Assembly (NCBI GenBank): GCA_943332615.1
Contig: CALQQB010000026.1
Coordinates: forward strand, 1 to 51,409
From: Phenylobacterium deserti
GTDB taxonomy: Bacteria > Pseudomonadota > Alphaproteobacteria > Caulobacterales > Caulobacteraceae
Direction: 5' to 3'
Length of the DNA stretch: 51,409 nucleotides
Of this stretch, positions 49,552 to 51,409 are shown in pieces. The notes below the pieces were generated by a model. It saw nothing but the letters and a program-made list of their open reading frames with translations. It had not been told where the DNA came from and did not search any database. How positions within the stretch are numbered: the first letter of the stretch is position 1; each line of letters starts with the position of its first letter. The position numbers and the translations under genes are program-made.

Positions 49552-51409
49552 TCAGCCGGGCTGCGCGCCGCCGATGGGGCCGACGGCCCGCATCCGGTTG
49601 GTCTCGGCCTCGAAGGCCTCGATCTCCAGCCTGCGCGCCGCGTGCGCCCGGTCCTGCTTCAGCCCCGCGATCTCGGCCTTGGCCGCCGCCAGCGCCTGGG
49701 CCAGCTGGCCCATCTGCGCCTTCGCCTGCGCTTGAGCCTGGGCGATTTCCGGCGCCGCGCCCTTCACCTGCGGCGGCAGCAACGCGGCCAGCCGGCCAGC
49801 GATCTCGTCCGCCCCCGGCCAGTCCAGGTTCCGCGCCAGCAGGTCGCCGATCACCGGGGCTGCGCCCGGATAGGCCCGGATCAGCTCGATCATCTGGGTC
49901 GCCGCCTCCTCGCGCCGGCTGGTGAAGCTCGGCCCCGAGCGCACCGTCAGGTCATAGCGGCCGGCCCCCAGGTCATGGATCCGCCCGATCGCCTTCAGCT
50001 GCTCCGAGCCCTGCCCGCCCGGCCCCACGCCCACGCTCTGCGCCGCCCCGTCCGGCCCCAGCACCCGCACCACCCGCGCCGTCGAATAGACCTTGGGGAT
50101 CAGGTCCAGCAGGATCCGCCCCGCGTGCCGGATCGAGCGGCTCAGGTTGTCGATGTAGTGGAAGGTGGAGGTGTCCCCCTCCCGCTGCCGCGCCATGATC
50201 GCCCGCCCGGAGGTCTCGTTCGACCGCGCCCCCAGGCTTGCGTCGTGCAGGCCCATGATCGCCTTCATGTCGTCGCTGGCGTTCAGCGCCTCCTGCAGCG
50301 CGCCGGCCGGTACGCCGGCGAACCCCTGCCACATCGGCGGCTCCAGCCCGTCGTATTCGATGTAGGCGTGGCTCTTCACATTGGCCGTCGCCCACTTGTC
50401 CGCGTCGGTATCGAACGCCCCCTTGCGCCCGATGAACGGGGCCTTGGGCGCCAGCGCCACCAGCTCCGTGGACGTCGTGCGCCAGTAGTTGAACATCCGC
50501 TGCGGGTCCTTGGCGTCCCGCACCAGGCCGCGCAACCGGCGCCGCCCATCCACCATCAGCTCCTCGCCCCACACCGGCACGATGGGGATGAAGCGTCCCG
50601 CCCAGTCCACGGTCTCCAGCACCCCGGCCCCGCTGACGATCCGCTGCGTCACCCGATGGCTCGCCGCCTGCCGCGGCCGCCCGACCACGCTCACGCCCAG
50701 GGCGTCGAACATCGCCTTCTGCGCCCGATAAGCCGCCGCCTCGACCATCCGGCCGTCGCTCAAGGCCAGGATCGTCCGCGTCACCCGCTCGCGCCGCCAG
50801 TATTCGGCCACCCGCACGCGCGCGCCACCCGCGCCGTCAGGACCGCCCAACGATCCCAGGTCGTCGCCGCCCCAGTCGCAGGCCTCGGCCCCCTTCCACC
50901 GCGCCGCGAACGCCGCGCGCGGCAGGCTGTCCACCACGAAGGCGGTGTTCCAGTCGGAACTGTCCGCCGCCGTCCCCTCCGGGTCGCCATAGACGCAGAA
51001 CGGGTTCGCCACCCGCTCCACCACGATGTCCTGGTCGAAGCCGTCGTCGGCCGCATAGCGGGTGTTGATCCGGAAATATCCGAACCCCCCGGTCACCGCG
51101 AAATCCAGCGCCGTGTCGTAGGCCACCTCCGCGTCCGAGCTCTGCTCGATGTGCCGGATCAGCCCGTTGAACACCTCCGCCGTCGCCGGGTCGGCGGCGT
51201 CGTCGACCGGATGCACCGAGATCGACGGCTTGTTCTGCCGCGCGTCGTTCACCACCTGGCGGATGAACGCCGGCAGCCGGTTGATGGTCAGCACCGGCCG
51301 GCCCTCAAGCTGGCGGTCCCGGCGCTCCTTTTCCGGCCACTGCTCGCCCAGGCGTGCAAACCGGATGTCATCCAGCGCCTCGCGCCGGTTCTCCGCCTCC
51401 GCGTCCGCC
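49552..51409 (-). CDS. P22-like portal protein (N-terminus outside window)
   Basis: At least 619 residues, open to the right edge; the GTG at 51294 is internal, since the same frame continues with AENRREALDDIRFARLGEQW before VLTINRLPAFIRQVVNDARQ. The latter is the typical start region of P22-type portals, followed by VEVAYDTALDFAVTGGFGYF-like core (here DAEVAYDTALDFAVTGGFGY), VANPFCVYGDPEG and YNYWRTTSTE-like loop (FNYWRTTSTELVALAPKAPF). The C-terminal part is a Gln/Ala-rich coiled barrel (QAQAQAKAQMGQLAQALAA). The portal dodecamer is the DNA entry vertex. Confidence 0.85.
   Translation of the reverse strand, partial: ADAEAENRREALDDIRFARLGEQWPEKERRDRQLEGRPVLTINRLPAFIRQVVNDARQNKPSISVHPVDDAADPATAEVFNGLIRHIEQSSDAEVAYDTALDFAVTGGFGYFRINTRYAADDGFDQDIVVERVANPFCVYGDPEGTAADSSDWNTAFVVDSLPRAAFAARWKGAEACDWGGDDLGSLGGPDGAGGARVRVAEYWRRERVTRTILALSDGRMVEAAAYRAQKAMFDALGVSVVGRPRQAASHRVTQRIVSGAGVLETVDWAGRFIPIVPVWGEELMVDGRRRLRGLVRDAKDPQRMFNYWRTTSTELVALAPKAPFIGRKGAFDTDADKWATANVKSHAYIEYDGLEPPMWQGFAGVPAGALQEALNASDDMKAIMGLHDASLGARSNETSGRAIMARQREGDTSTFHYIDNLSRSIRHAGRILLDLIPKVYSTARVVRVLGPDGAAQSVGVGPGGQGSEQLKAIGRIHDLGAGRYDLTVRSGPSFTSRREEAATQMIELIRAYPGAAPVIGDLLARNLDWPGADEIAGRLAALLPPQVKGAAPEIAQAQAQAKAQMGQLAQALAAAKAEIAGLKQDRAHAARRLEIEAFEAETNRMRAVGPIGGAQPG

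Larger units (their letters stand above)
39780..51409. mobile_element. P22-like prophage, late-gene (head and short-tail) part
   Basis: From just past tRNA-Thr to the right edge of the window, ten minus-strand genes form one block in podovirus order, reading leftward: portal, scaffold-like, coat, adaptor (gp4-like), three small or tail proteins, glycine-rich tail protein, gp10-like protein, an unknown virion-type protein and an XhlA/holin-like protein. A plus-strand glycosyltransferase is inserted. Terminase, integrase, repressor and the right end are outside the window, so completeness is unknown. Codon and GC character is similar to the host, suggesting a phage long adapted to it. Confidence 0.87.

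Overview
The window is high-GC DNA from an alphaproteobacterium, most likely Caulobacteraceae (Caulobacter/Phenylobacterium type). Three things point there: a Caulobacter-type sphingolipid locus, the conserved order murA-DUF2948-hisD-UPF0262-LMW-PTP-infA-maf-RNase G-yacG, and a tRNA-His without an encoded G-1 and with A73. Assignments rest on motifs, lengths and gene order read by eye; no database search was run.

1-3046: end of an unidentified gene, tRNA-Lys(CTT), a LuxR-type HTH remnant, and a small secreted protein convergent with an exported caspase-family (C14) protein. 3047-17537: the centre of interest, a sphingolipid locus in three transcription units. The first (plus) has a Wzx/MATE-like flippase, an acyl-ACP synthetase (aasR-like), ceramide reductase (cerR), a dedicated ACP and serine palmitoyltransferase (spt). 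The second (minus) has a DUF2141 protein and cpgA-cpgB-cpgC (CDP-alcohol phosphotransferase, lipid kinase, Tam41-like cytidylyltransferase). The third (plus) has a HIT protein, LptF-like and LptG-like permeases, the GNAT-type ceramide synthase and an NTP transferase; a second sugar/choline-phosphate-type nucleotidyltransferase lies convergent at its end. Many genes are coupled by TTGA, CTGA, GTGA or ATGA overlaps. Together they could make ceramide, phosphorylate it, activate it with CTP, add a head group and possibly export it with a dedicated Lpt-like inner-membrane pair. The export and CDP-ceramide steps are inferences.

17625-28560: SWIB protein; enoyl-CoA hydratase, Lrp-type regulator and acyl-CoA synthetase; sterol-desaturase-family hydroxylase; PEP-CTERM protein; exported M20 peptidase; XRE regulator; Baeyer-Villiger-type monooxygenase; TetR regulator. 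28564-32113: free-standing RTX-like C-terminal domain, tRNA-His, an exbB-exbD-tonB operon and tRNA-Phe. 32198-39576: the housekeeping block yacG to murA plus a short basic protein.

39663-51409: tRNA-Thr(GGT), then a late-gene block of a P22-like short-tailed prophage running off the right edge (portal, scaffold, coat, adaptor, gp10-like protein, tail proteins and an XhlA/holin-like protein), with one antiparallel glycosyltransferase that looks like a cargo gene. The tRNA is a plausible integration site. No CRISPR array or insertion sequence was seen.
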